Assembly (NCBI GenBank): GCA_002293185.1
Contig: DBCS01000004.1
Location: 372,001 to 436,000, forward strand
DNA: 64,000 nt
Reading direction: 5' to 3'
From: Flavobacteriales bacterium UBA952
GTDB lineage: Bacteria > Bacteroidota > Bacteroidia > Flavobacteriales_D > Crocinitomicaceae
The translations under genes were made by a program, and so were the position numbers. Each line of letters opens with the position of its first letter. The first letter of the stretch is position 1. The notes beneath the pieces were generated by a model. The model had not been told where the DNA came from and did no database searches. It saw nothing but the letters and a program-made list of their open reading frames with translations. Below, in pieces: positions 34,977-43,664 of this stretch.

Positions 34977-36910
34977 TACCTGAAAAGACACTTGATCTCA
35001 GTATTGTAATTGTCAATTACAACGTCTCCAATTTCTTGGAGCAATGCCTAAATAGTGTCTATGCCGCCCTTAAAAGCATTCCTTCAGAAGTTTTTGTGGT
35101 CGATAACAACAGTGTCGACGGATCACAGGAAATGTTGCAACAAAAATTTCCTAACGTTCAACTGATTGCCAACACTATCAATGTTGGTTTTTCCAAAGCC
35201 AACAACCAAGCAATAGAACTGAGTAAAGGTCGCTACGTGTTGTTGCTCAATCCGGATACGGTTGTGCAAGAAGACACCTTTAAAAGTTGTTTGCGCTACA
35301 TGGACCAAAACCCAAAAACGGGCGCATTAGGCGTACGTATGCTCGATGGCCGAGGTAGGTTTTTACCCGAGTCAAAACGAGGGCTTCCTACGCCTCTGGT
35401 TTCTTTTTACAAGATTTTTGGTTTATCCAAACTTTTTCCGAAGTCAAAAGTTTTTAATCGCTATAGCTTAGGCTACCTCGATGAACGCAGCAACCATGAA
35501 GTCGATGTTTTGTGTGGTGCATTCATGTTCATGCGCTCCGAAGCGCTCCAGAAAGTAGGGCTGCTAGACGAAGCCTTTTTCATGTACGGTGAAGACATCG
35601 ATTTGTCGTATCGAATCCAGCAAGGTGGATACAAAATTGTTTATTTTGCCGAAACAAAAATCATTCATTACAAAGGGGAGAGCACTAAAAAAGGCTCCTT
35701 GAATTATGTGTTTGTGTTTTATAAGGCCATGATCATTTTTGCGCAAAAACACTTTTCAAAGCGCTACGCAAAGCTTTTTTCCCTAACCATACACTCCGCA
35801 ATTTACTTCAGAGCCTCATTATCCTTGATCAAAAGGCTATTGAGTAACTACATCTGGATCATATTTGATTTTGTAAGCAACCTTGTACTGCTCGTCTTAC
35901 TTGCTGAACAATGGAAGGTGAAGCAAATTCAATTTCCAGATTGGCTTGTTCAGCTATTGCTTCCGAGTTATCTATTTTGTTGGATATTCAGCGCTTGGTT
36001 GCTTGGTTTATACGATAAAGGAACACCCGTAAAAAGGATTTGGAAAAGTACCTTTTTTGCGACTTTAGCCATCTTGGCTTTTTATGCGCTGCTGCCGAAA
36101 GATTGGCAGTTTTCTCGTCTGTATATTTTACTCGGGGCCTCAGAATTTATAGGTATTTTCTTCATCAGCAGAGCCCTACTCAGTTTAATCAAAAAAGGGA
36201 AAATTGACTTAAGTCCATTTCCAAAGAAGCGTTTTGGTATTTTAGGCCAACAGCCTGAATTTATGCGCATCAAGTCTCTTTTAGAACAAACCTACCCTCA
36301 TATCGAGAGTATTCATCATGTTGCGCTTCGCTCCTCACCTGATCAAGTAAAAATCAATAGCTATCAGCTCGATGAAATGCTCGAAATCCATCGCTTAAAC
36401 GAACTGATTTTTTCGGCCAAAGATCTAAGCAGCATCCAAATCATTGAAATTATGGTTGCCACTTCGGCTGCTCAATTGGAATATAAAATTGCCCAACCAG
36501 ACACCAGCTACCTCATTGGTAGCAACTCCATAGATACTGCCGGAGATTACTACAAATTACATTTTGATGCACTTGAACAAGCTACAAACAAAAGAATTAA
36601 ACGTGTGCTAGACCTTTGCATAGGGCTCATACTACTCCCCTTGTTGCCATTCATCTGTTGGTTTTACAAACAACCCGCACAATTGATTAGAAATATACTC
36701 GGCGTTCTCGCGGCCAATTACACCTTCGTCGGACTACATTCAGAACAGCTCAATCGCAAATTTCAAAAAAAGAGTCTCCTACGCCCATACTACTGGAGTC
36801 TTGAAAATCAGACTGAAGCAATCATGCGGTATACCAAAAACTTTAAAGCCCAAACTGACTTCAAATCAATCCTACTCAACTATCGTTTGCTCGATCAAGA
36901 ACCCTCTTAG
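34973..36910 (+). CDS. Glycosyltransferase family 2 fused to a degenerate polyprenyl-phosphate sugar-transferase-like region
   Basis: 645 residues from ATG 34973, which overlaps the ridA stop; an in-frame upstream start at 34958 lies within ridA. Residues 1-230 are a GT2 domain (LSIVIVNYNVSNFLEQCL, VVDNNSVDGSQEM, LLLNPDTVV, FMYGEDIDLSYRIQQGG). From about 280 there are four to five membrane helices, then a Rossmann-like segment (KRFGILGQQPEF), then KRIKRVLDLCIGLILLPLLPFICWF. This layout is that of polyprenyl-phosphate sugar transferases. The catalytic part is very short: only weak echoes of the usual GDMSLVGPRPE and KPGITGL motifs remain (ANYTFVGLHSEQLN; RPYYWSL). Probably an envelope glycan enzyme acting at the inner membrane. 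Confidence 0.8.
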   Translation: MIPEKTLDLSIVIVNYNVSNFLEQCLNSVYAALKSIPSEVFVVDNNSVDGSQEMLQQKFPNVQLIANTINVGFSKANNQAIELSKGRYVLLLNPDTVVQEDTFKSCLRYMDQNPKTGALGVRMLDGRGRFLPESKRGLPTPLVSFYKIFGLSKLFPKSKVFNRYSLGYLDERSNHEVDVLCGAFMFMRSEALQKVGLLDEAFFMYGEDIDLSYRIQQGGYKIVYFAETKIIHYKGESTKKGSLNYVFVFYKAMIIFAQKHFSKRYAKLFSLTIHSAIYFRASLSLIKRLLSNYIWIIFDFVSNLVLLVLLAEQWKVKQIQFPDWLVQLLLPSYLFCWIFSAWLLGLYDKGTPVKRIWKSTFFATLAILAFYALLPKDWQFSRLYILLGASEFIGIFFISRALLSLIKKGKIDLSPFPKKRFGILGQQPEFMRIKSLLEQTYPHIESIHHVALRSSPDQVKINSYQLDEMLEIHRLNELIFSAKDLSSIQIIEIMVATSAAQLEYKIAQPDTSYLIGSNSIDTAGDYYKLHFDALEQATNKRIKRVLDLCIGLILLPLLPFICWFYKQPAQLIRNILGVLAANYTFVGLHSEQLNRKFQKKSLLRPYYWSLENQTEAIMRYTKNFKAQTDFKSILLNYRLLDQEPS

Positions 36911-36927
36911 TTTTGATCAAAATTGCT

Positions 36928-36935
36928 TAATTTTG
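36928..36935 (+). promoter_or_regulatory. -7 box TAATTTTG for the E2 gene
   Basis: Exact TAnnTTTG match followed by CACAC, 32 bases before ATG 36968. The -33 place holds only TTAG. Confidence 0.55.
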
Positions 36936-36967
36936 CACACACATCAACGACATCAATTAACATCGAC

Positions 36968-38275
36968 ATGGCAGAAATAGAAATTCGTCTACCCAAAATG
37001 GGAGAAAGCGTAACTGAGGCAACAATTACCAACTGGCTTAAAAATATTGGCGATTCCGTTGCTCTAGACGAGCCGCTTGTCGAGGTTGCTACAGACAAAG
37101 TTGACAACGAACTTCCATCAGAAGCAGCCGGTACTTTAATTCAAATTCTATTCGAAAAAGACCAAGTAGCGCAAGTTGGCGACGTCATTGCCATACTATC
37201 CACCGAAGGAGGTGCTGCACCTGCGCCTGTTGCACCCGAAACTCCTGCAGAGCACACGCCTATAGAGACTACCAACATCGCTATGACGCAAAATTCTCCA
37301 ACTGCAACAGCGCGTTTAACCAAAGGAACGGACGGTCGATTTTATTCTCCACTTGTACGCACCATTGCACAAAAAGAAAATATTAATTCAGCAGAACTTT
37401 CAGCAATACAAGGCACCGGGCAAGACGGTCGCGTTACCAAAAAAGATATCCTAAGCTACTTGGAAACAAGAGGAAACGAACCAGTTGCAGCTCCGGATAC
37501 AGCAGCTCCAAAAGCACAGCATGGCAATGGCATACAAATCAAAGAGCTCGTCGTTCTTCCAAATAGCGGTGACGAAATCATCGAAATGGACCGTATGCGC
37601 AAACTCATTGCAGAACACATGGTGATGTCCGTTCATGTTTCACCTCACGTTACTTCTTATGTGGAGGCTGACGTTACAACTATCGTCAAGTGGCGCGAGC
37701 GCATGAAAAATGAATTCAAAAAACGCGAGGGTGAAAACCTCACTTACACGCCTATTTTCATAGAAGCAGTTGCCAAGGCCATCAAAGACTTCCCTATGAT
37801 CAATGTTTCTGTTTCCGGAACCAATATTATCAAGCGCAAAGACATCAATATCGGAATGGCAGCCGCATTACCTAGCGGGAATCTCATTGTACCTGTGATT
37901 AAAAATGCCGACCGCATGAACCTAAATGGCTTGGCAAAAGCAGTAAATGAATTGGCCAACAACGCGCGCAACAACAAACTTAAACCAGAAGATATCCAAG
38001 GTGGAACCTACACTGTTACCAACGTCGGAACTTTCGGAAATGTAATGGGAACGCCAATTATCAATCAACCACAAGTAGCCATTTTAGCCTTGGGTGCTAT
38101 TCGAAAAGTTCCGGCTGTCATTGAAACGCCCGAGGGAGACTTCATTGGCATCCGTCATAAAATGTTCTTATCTCACTCCTACGACCACCGCGTGGTTGAC
38201 GGTGCTATGGGTGGGCAATTTGTGCGTCGTGTAGCTGACTACCTAGAAGGTTTTGATCCAGAAACCGCTATCTAA
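36968..38275 (+). CDS. Dihydrolipoamide acyltransferase (E2) of a 2-oxo acid dehydrogenase complex
   Basis: 435 residues from ATG 36968; the frame is open to 36923 but that part crosses the promoter. Domains: a lipoyl domain (1-80) with lipoylated Lys44 in VATDKVDNEL; a flexible linker rich in Ala, Pro and Thr; an E1/E3-binding domain (YSPLVRTIAQKENI, GTGQDGRVTKKDIL); and a catalytic core ending in SYDHRVVDGAMGG, with the DHRxxDG active-site motif. Bacteroidota often encode such E2 proteins apart from E1 and E3, as here. Branched-chain or pyruvate specificity cannot be decided. Two bases separate it from the exonuclease gene. Confidence 0.92.
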   Translation: MAEIEIRLPKMGESVTEATITNWLKNIGDSVALDEPLVEVATDKVDNELPSEAAGTLIQILFEKDQVAQVGDVIAILSTEGGAAPAPVAPETPAEHTPIETTNIAMTQNSPTATARLTKGTDGRFYSPLVRTIAQKENINSAELSAIQGTGQDGRVTKKDILSYLETRGNEPVAAPDTAAPKAQHGNGIQIKELVVLPNSGDEIIEMDRMRKLIAEHMVMSVHVSPHVTSYVEADVTTIVKWRERMKNEFKKREGENLTYTPIFIEAVAKAIKDFPMINVSVSGTNIIKRKDINIGMAAALPSGNLIVPVIKNADRMNLNGLAKAVNELANNARNNKLKPEDIQGGTYTVTNVGTFGNVMGTPIINQPQVAILALGAIRKVPAVIETPEGDFIGIRHKMFLSHSYDHRVVDGAMGGQFVRRVADYLEGFDPETAI

Positions 38276-38277
38276 GC

Positions 38278-39111
38278 ATGGCCCTACAACTCGAACGCCC
38301 ACTCTGTGTTTTTGACCTCGAAACCACCGGCCTACAAATCACCAAAGACCGCATCGTTCAAATCGCGGTCATTAAGTTATTTGAAGACGGACACACAGAA
38401 ACATTCAATGAACTGGTCAATCCAGTACAAACCATTTCAGCCGAGATATCAGAAATTCATGGTATCACCAACGAAATGGTTGCCGATGCCCCGACCTTTG
38501 AGGCCCTAGCTCCACGCCTACTCGAGTTTATTGGCAACGCCGATTTAGCAGGATACAACTCAAATAAATTTGACATTCCTGTTCTTTCAGAAGAATTATT
38601 GCGCTGCGGTATTGACTTCGACTTAGGCGCACGCCATTTTGTAGACGTACAAAATATCTTTCACAAGATGGAACAACGTACGCTTGCGGCTGCCTACCAA
38701 TTTTACTGCGGGAAGCAAATTGAAAATGCCCACAACGCTTTGTTCGATACCTTAGCTACCCTAGAAGTACTACAAGCTCAAATTCAGAAATACGATAACC
38801 TCGACAACAATATTGCCAGTTTAGCTAAGTTTTCTACAGTAGGCACCCAGCAAAACGCCGATTTCGCCGGTCGTTTGTCTTTTGACGACAACCGAGAAGT
38901 ATGTTATAACTTTGGTAAGCACAAAGGGAAAACCGTTGCGCAAGTGCTCAAATTAGAGCCTGGCTACTACGGCTGGATGCTCGAAGCAGATTTCCCGCTC
39001 CACACCAAGCAAGTCTTACGAAAAGAAATGGAGCGTCTTAAGGCAAGCAATACAGCTCATCAAATAGAAGACAAACTCGAATTACTGAAAAATAAATTCA
39101 AAAAGCCATGA
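38278..39111 (+). CDS. DnaQ-like 3'-5' exonuclease
   Basis: 277 residues. A DEDDh exonuclease domain occupies the first 180: VFDLETTGL with Asp13 and Glu15, EIHGITNEMV, AGYNSNKFDIPVL, and the late HNALFDTLAT with the His and Asp. A C-terminal extension (YNFGKHKGKTVAQVLKLEPGYYGWML) resembles the small domain found in several exonucleases (DUF3820-like). It may act in DNA repair or nucleotide turnover as a stand-alone nuclease. It overlaps the next gene by four bases (ATGA). Confidence 0.88.
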   Translation: MALQLERPLCVFDLETTGLQITKDRIVQIAVIKLFEDGHTETFNELVNPVQTISAEISEIHGITNEMVADAPTFEALAPRLLEFIGNADLAGYNSNKFDIPVLSEELLRCGIDFDLGARHFVDVQNIFHKMEQRTLAAAYQFYCGKQIENAHNALFDTLATLEVLQAQIQKYDNLDNNIASLAKFSTVGTQQNADFAGRLSFDDNREVCYNFGKHKGKTVAQVLKLEPGYYGWMLEADFPLHTKQVLRKEMERLKASNTAHQIEDKLELLKNKFKKP

Positions 39112-39716
39112 AAATCGTCTGTATTGGCCGAAACTATGCCGATCATGCCAAAGAAATGAAGGCCGAGCTCCCAAAAGAACCTATTTATTTTTTAAAACCC
39201 GATACTGCATTACTCAAAGAGGACACCTTCTACTACCCTGCTTTTACCAAAGACTTGCATTTTGAATGTGAGCTCGTCGTAAGAATTGAAAAAGTAGGAA
39301 AGCATATTTCACCGGAATTTGCACATAAATACTACACGCATTTTACCCTTGGTATTGATTTTACAGCCAGAGATATCCAGCAGCAATGCAAGGTCAATGG
39401 CTTGCCTTGGGAGCGGGCCAAAGGGTTTGACCACAGTGCGCCAATTTCTAGCACTTGGATTCCGAAAACTGAAATTGACCTCGATTCTGCTGAATTCAAA
39501 CTCTTTCAGAACGGGGAGCTCAAACAAATAGGTCACCCTAAAGATTTCATTTTCAGTATTGACACCGTTATATCTTATGTGTCACAGTACCTTACACTCA
39601 AAACTGGAGACCTCCTATTTACTGGTACGCCGGCAGGTGTTGGCCCAGTACAAATCGGAGATTTACTGACGGCAGAGCTCAATGGCCAGCCATTACTTAA
39701 ACTCAAGATCGCTTAA
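39108..39716 (+). CDS. Fumarylacetoacetate hydrolase family protein
   Basis: 202 residues. CIGRNYADHAKEM and the metal-binding acids of the family are present: the E-x-E pair in HFECELVVRI and the Asp in LGIDFTARDIQ. GDLLFTGTPAGVGPVQIGD closes the domain. Family members cleave or decarboxylate acylpyruvates and beta-keto acids (for example oxaloacetate decarboxylase or acylpyruvase). The single-domain size fits the FAHD1 type; the substrate is not certain. It shares an operon with the E2 and exonuclease genes and stops three bases before a convergent gene. Confidence 0.88.
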   Translation: MKIVCIGRNYADHAKEMKAELPKEPIYFLKPDTALLKEDTFYYPAFTKDLHFECELVVRIEKVGKHISPEFAHKYYTHFTLGIDFTARDIQQQCKVNGLPWERAKGFDHSAPISSTWIPKTEIDLDSAEFKLFQNGELKQIGHPKDFIFSIDTVISYVSQYLTLKTGDLLFTGTPAGVGPVQIGDLLTAELNGQPLLKLKIA

Positions 39717-39719
39717 CCT

Positions 39720-41927
39720 TTACTCTTTTATTAAAAGCGAACTTTGCCCATTGGCTAACCTCAATAGGTAAGTGCCTGCAGCAAGCGAACTGACATCTAG
39801 AAGTTGCTGATCTTTTAATTCAGCAAACGTCAAGACTACTTTTCCGGTGAGTGAGATAAGTTCCCCTGGGTAGCTCCCTTGAATGCCTTTGACTTTAAAT
39901 AGCCCATTATTAGGGTTTGGATAGACCAAAAGTGCTTCTTGAACTTGTATGTCAAGACTGAGGTCAGAACCAGGTTCGTTTTCTAACAAAAATACCCCGC
40001 CTAAATCCTGCCCAATGAAAAGTTCTAAGTGCGCGTCGTTATCTAGGTTTGCGGTGGCTACCGCTGCATAAGCTCCAATTTGAGCACTCAAGCCCAAGAA
40101 ATTTTGGCTGCGCACATGAAAACTTTGATTTGAATTGGACTGGATGCTGTCATAAAAATGAATGCGGCCATCGAGTGCCCCAACGAATAAATAGGTCGTG
40201 TCTTGGCGGTTAAAAAAATGCGGAACCGCATAACCGTCGGGTCCGTTACTTTGCACGTTAACCCCTCCTAATTGGGTTGTTTGAAGCGTAAATGAAGGTG
40301 CGGTAGCTGTACCCGTATTTCGGTAGTAATGTAGCGTACCGCCTTTATGACCAATGATAAGGTCTAAAAGCCCATCTGCGTCGTAATCGAAAAGTTGCGG
40401 TGCAGAGAAAAGCGGAACTTGAATAACTTGGCTATTATTGTCGGTTAAAGCCGTGGTAAGCAATTGGAAATTAGGGGTAGCACCCGAACTGATATTTTCA
40501 AAATAAGCAATTTGACCATTGTCTTTGCCTACAAGCAATTCAGGTTTACCATCGTTATTGAGATCACCCATGGCCGGAATAAGTCTTAAGCCTTGGTTTG
40601 CGCTTGCTAAATTTAAAAAATCGGCATCCACCAAAAGAAACTGCGGATTGGTGGGAGTGCCCATGTTTTGATAGTAGGCAATTCTGGACTCCTTATCTAA
40701 TACAGGTTTGTAAGCAAAGAAATTAGCCAAGAGCATATCGGTCAGGCCATCGGCATTGACGTCGTAGAGTAGCGGCACTGAACCCGCACCATGGTCAATC
40801 ATGTCTCCTTGTAACCAATCATGATCTTGATAAACAAAAACAGGTGCTTGATTGCTCCCCAAATTCTTATAGTACCAAACGCTATTTTCATTTTCAGAAA
40901 CATTATTGGCATTTGGGGCCACAAGGAGGTCCTTTTTTTGATCAAAATCGATGTCTAGATAAAAGGCAGCAGGAAACAGTTGAACGTCTGTAGGGGTTGT
41001 GTTACTTGGGAAATTATAATCAGCACTTACTATGGCTGAGTTGGTGTTTGGGCTTGTACCGCCGTTCATGAGTTTAATTAAATTGGCATAAGCAACATCG
41101 CCAAGTACCAAATCTAGCACCCCAGACTGATCGAGGTCTATTGCCAAAACCGTAGAGCCTGCATGCGCTTTACTCGAGGTATGCGTTGGGAATTCGGCGT
41201 TGGGCACGTTGCCATTTGTACAATACGAACTGGTGTCGTTTAAAAAAAGTGAGTTGCTCGTGACATCTTCTCTGTATTTGCCCCAGCACCTATTTTTCAA
41301 AATAAATATCAGGGAGTCAGCGTGACCATACAACTCTCGGCTCTGATTCTGATGGTATTGTAGGTACTCGCCGCTGATGTGATAAGTGAGAATATCCATA
41401 TCGCCATCTGCATCAACATCGACAAGCGCAGGGATATCTGCCCCTGAAATATATAAATTGAGCGTAGGGCCAGCGTAGTTAGAGACTAAATAAGGGCTAT
41501 AGGATTCCCATTGCAGGCCAGTTGCAGCAGTGCCCACATTTCGATATGCTTGAATGCCGCCTACAGCATAACAAAAGAGGTCTTTTCGGCCATCGTTATC
41601 GTAGTCATAGGTGGTAACTCTATAATTCAGTTGTGGTGGAAAAAATAGATGCGCACGTAAGTCCAGCTCATAGGTTTGTACTCCTCCAATGATTACATTT
41701 TTAAACAAGCGAAGCTGGTCTGCTCCCCTATCAAAAACAAGCAGATCTTCGTCGCCGTCGTAGTCGAAATCTAGGGCAGAAAACTGTGGTGTATTAAGCC
41801 CACCAGCCCATGCTTTTGATAAAGTTTGTCCGTCCGAAACAACCGGGATAAAATCCGTGAAATTAAACTGAAACTGCGCCTGAACGGCAAACTGACCAAA
41901 TAAAAATACGAAAACCGCTAATTTCAT
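39720..41927 (-). CDS. Secreted FG-GAP/VCBS repeat protein with T9SS type A sorting domain
   Basis: 735 residues. Signal peptide MKLAVFVFLFGQFAVQAQ. It has many calcium-loop FG-GAP units: DFDYDGDEDLLVFDRG, DYDNDGRKDLFCYA, DVDADGDMDILTYH, DLNNDGKPELLVGK and DYDADGLLDLIIGH, consistent with an integrin-type beta-propeller. The C-terminus (LLVYPNPNNGLFKVKG, ISLTGKVV, LAAGTYLLRLANG) is the type A T9SS sorting domain, so the protein is secreted and probably attached to A-LPS. It differs from the three type B cargo proteins in this window. Function unknown, with adhesion a common guess. Confidence 0.88.
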   Translation of the reverse strand: MKLAVFVFLFGQFAVQAQFQFNFTDFIPVVSDGQTLSKAWAGGLNTPQFSALDFDYDGDEDLLVFDRGADQLRLFKNVIIGGVQTYELDLRAHLFFPPQLNYRVTTYDYDNDGRKDLFCYAVGGIQAYRNVGTAATGLQWESYSPYLVSNYAGPTLNLYISGADIPALVDVDADGDMDILTYHISGEYLQYHQNQSRELYGHADSLIFILKNRCWGKYREDVTSNSLFLNDTSSYCTNGNVPNAEFPTHTSSKAHAGSTVLAIDLDQSGVLDLVLGDVAYANLIKLMNGGTSPNTNSAIVSADYNFPSNTTPTDVQLFPAAFYLDIDFDQKKDLLVAPNANNVSENENSVWYYKNLGSNQAPVFVYQDHDWLQGDMIDHGAGSVPLLYDVNADGLTDMLLANFFAYKPVLDKESRIAYYQNMGTPTNPQFLLVDADFLNLASANQGLRLIPAMGDLNNDGKPELLVGKDNGQIAYFENISSGATPNFQLLTTALTDNNSQVIQVPLFSAPQLFDYDADGLLDLIIGHKGGTLHYYRNTGTATAPSFTLQTTQLGGVNVQSNGPDGYAVPHFFNRQDTTYLFVGALDGRIHFYDSIQSNSNQSFHVRSQNFLGLSAQIGAYAAVATANLDNDAHLELFIGQDLGGVFLLENEPGSDLSLDIQVQEALLVYPNPNNGLFKVKGIQGSYPGELISLTGKVVLTFAELKDQQLLDVSSLAAGTYLLRLANGQSSLLIKE

Positions 41928-41936
41928 ATTTTAAAA

Positions 41937-42848
41937 TTACAGCGATTTTGGGTTCTGAGCATGCCAAACGATAATTCTTTTGTCGTCTCCGGCACTTGCA
42001 AAACCATTTTCTAAAAGTAGAAGTGTGTTAATGGAGTGTCGGTGTCCTGCCATTTGCAAATCAATTTTTTGCTGAATTTGGTCATTGATTTGAGACCATA
42101 TTTTAATGGATTTATCTCTAGATGCAGATGCGTATGTCTCGTTTGGTAAGGCTAAAAGCTGATAAATTGTACCTAAATGTGCTGGGAAGGCGTTTGGTTT
42201 TTCTCCGGACGCAGACCATCTTCGGATAAACGCATCTTTTCCGGCACTGAGTAAGTCACCACTCGGTAAAATACATAGCGCCGTACAACCATCTTGATGC
42301 GCATAGGTTTGCGCAATTTCATTAAAAAAGGTCGTGTCAATTTTTCGAATAAAGCCATCGGCGCAGGCTACAAGAAAATAACTGCCGTCGGGTCCGGTGA
42401 CAATTTGTCTGATTTTTCCGCAATCTAATGGCAATTGAATCAATAAATTCCATTGATAATCCCAAACCATGATATGGCCATCTGCATCAGCGGTATAATG
42501 TTGTTTTTGCTGCTCGTTTGTGGCAATAGCAAAAACAGCGACATGATGAACCTTCAGAAATTTCAATTCTTTTTTAGACGCTGTATCTATGATGTGTAGG
42601 CTGCCATCTGCTAAACCAATTGCGAGTTGTTGTTGCTTTTCGAATACACAAATACTAAATGGTGTTTGTGTACAACGAATCGCAAATTGATCTTGTGTTC
42701 CGGTTGCCTTGTGCCAACGCGCAACAAATTTGTCGGCAGAGGCCGAATAAACAAAAAAATCATCTTGACTAAGCGCGTAAATTGGGCCTTGGTGGCCGGT
42801 AATTTGAAAGTTTTTCGAATAGTTGGTGGCGGACTTATTCTTGTTCAT
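41937..42848 (-). CDS. WD40 repeat protein
   Basis: About 303 residues from ATG 42848; the frame is open to 42920, but that part is antisense-free read-through of the upstream gene's C-terminus. No signal peptide, so cytoplasmic. About seven WD40 blades form a closed propeller: GHQGPIYALS, VYSASADKFVARW, GLADGSLHIIDT, HYTADADGHIMVWDY, SAGKDAFIRRWSA, YASASRDKSIKIWS and FASAGDDKRIIVWHA. It is probably a protein-interaction scaffold with no enzymatic residues. The start lies 14 bases inside the upstream ComA-like gene, suggesting coupled translation. Confidence 0.85.
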   Translation of the reverse strand: MNKNKSATNYSKNFQITGHQGPIYALSQDDFFVYSASADKFVARWHKATGTQDQFAIRCTQTPFSICVFEKQQQLAIGLADGSLHIIDTASKKELKFLKVHHVAVFAIATNEQQKQHYTADADGHIMVWDYQWNLLIQLPLDCGKIRQIVTGPDGSYFLVACADGFIRKIDTTFFNEIAQTYAHQDGCTALCILPSGDLLSAGKDAFIRRWSASGEKPNAFPAHLGTIYQLLALPNETYASASRDKSIKIWSQINDQIQQKIDLQMAGHRHSINTLLLLENGFASAGDDKRIIVWHAQNPKSL

Positions 42849-43662
42849 CTTCAGTGTCGACTTCTGAGTCGTCATTGACTTGTTTGAGCCGATCTGCATA
42901 AGACTTCGGCAAGAAATCAAAGAAGGTATCGCCGCGCAAACCTAGACGCAGCGTTTCTAACGGAATAACATCGTTTGGTGCAATATTCCCTAAATTGACT
43001 TCTGCACCAAAAAGCTTGATAAACCAAACCTGCTGATTTTTCTGGGGCGCCTCCCAAAGGATGTCTTCGGGTTTTACACTTGCGATAATGCGGTTAATGA
43101 GCATGGAGTGTGCTGTTCCGTTTGGCCTGAAAACACCCACATTGCCCGCCTCTCTACCTTCGGCAATGACTTTCCAGCTTCCGGCCTCTAATTCAGCCTT
43201 CATGAGACGAACCCATTTGGCAGGAGAAATAAGAATTCCGGAGTCTTTGGAGCCTACTTCAGATAAGACCGTTCTTGTTTGAGAAAGTTCGTGTATGAGC
43301 TTGCACTTTTCGTCGGGAGGAATAATAATGGAACCGTCGGAAATTTCGGCGAGATCGAGGTCGTATTTATCGAGCATTTTGACAAATTCTTTAAACATGC
43401 CTCGTGCGTAGAAGGCTTCAAAAAGGGTTCCTCCGAAGTATGGGCGAATGCCGGCCGCACGGTAAATCTTAAGTTTTTCTTCGAGTTGGCTCGTGACGAA
43501 TGCTGTACCAAAGCCAAATTTGACCAGATCAGTAAGATGCGCGGAGGCTTCGATAAAATTTTCGGTTTCTCGAAGACCTAAGCCCTTATCCATCATCATG
43601 GTAATGCCTTTACTACGTGGTTTGTCACTACGCTTAGGGATAAAAGAAAGTTTAAAATTCAT
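42835..43662 (-). CDS. Phosphosulfolactate synthase (ComA) family protein
   Basis: 275 residues. The ComA signatures are KGITMMMDKGLGL, HLTDLVKFGFGTAF, PYFGGTLFEAFYARG, LAEISDGSIIIP and VLSEVGSKDSG. ComA condenses phosphoenolpyruvate with sulfite to (R)-phosphosulfolactate, the first step of coenzyme M synthesis in methanogens; other bacteria use it to make sulfolactate. Plant HSA32 is a homologue without that role, so the activity is inference. The C-terminus is acidic and low complexity. It lies two bases after the TPR gene and overlaps the WD40 gene by 14 bases. Confidence 0.86.
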   Translation of the reverse strand: MNFKLSFIPKRSDKPRSKGITMMMDKGLGLRETENFIEASAHLTDLVKFGFGTAFVTSQLEEKLKIYRAAGIRPYFGGTLFEAFYARGMFKEFVKMLDKYDLDLAEISDGSIIIPPDEKCKLIHELSQTRTVLSEVGSKDSGILISPAKWVRLMKAELEAGSWKVIAEGREAGNVGVFRPNGTAHSMLINRIIASVKPEDILWEAPQKNQQVWFIKLFGAEVNLGNIAPNDVIPLETLRLGLRGDTFFDFLPKSYADRLKQVNDDSEVDTEDEQE

Positions 43663-43664
43663 GG

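Noticed and set aside
43279..43581. Plus-strand ORF of about 100 codons inside the ComA-like gene
   Set aside because: It is a shadow of a well-supported gene on the other strand, with no homology or start signal. The same holds for similar antisense frames inside GH13, GH92, prfC and guaB.
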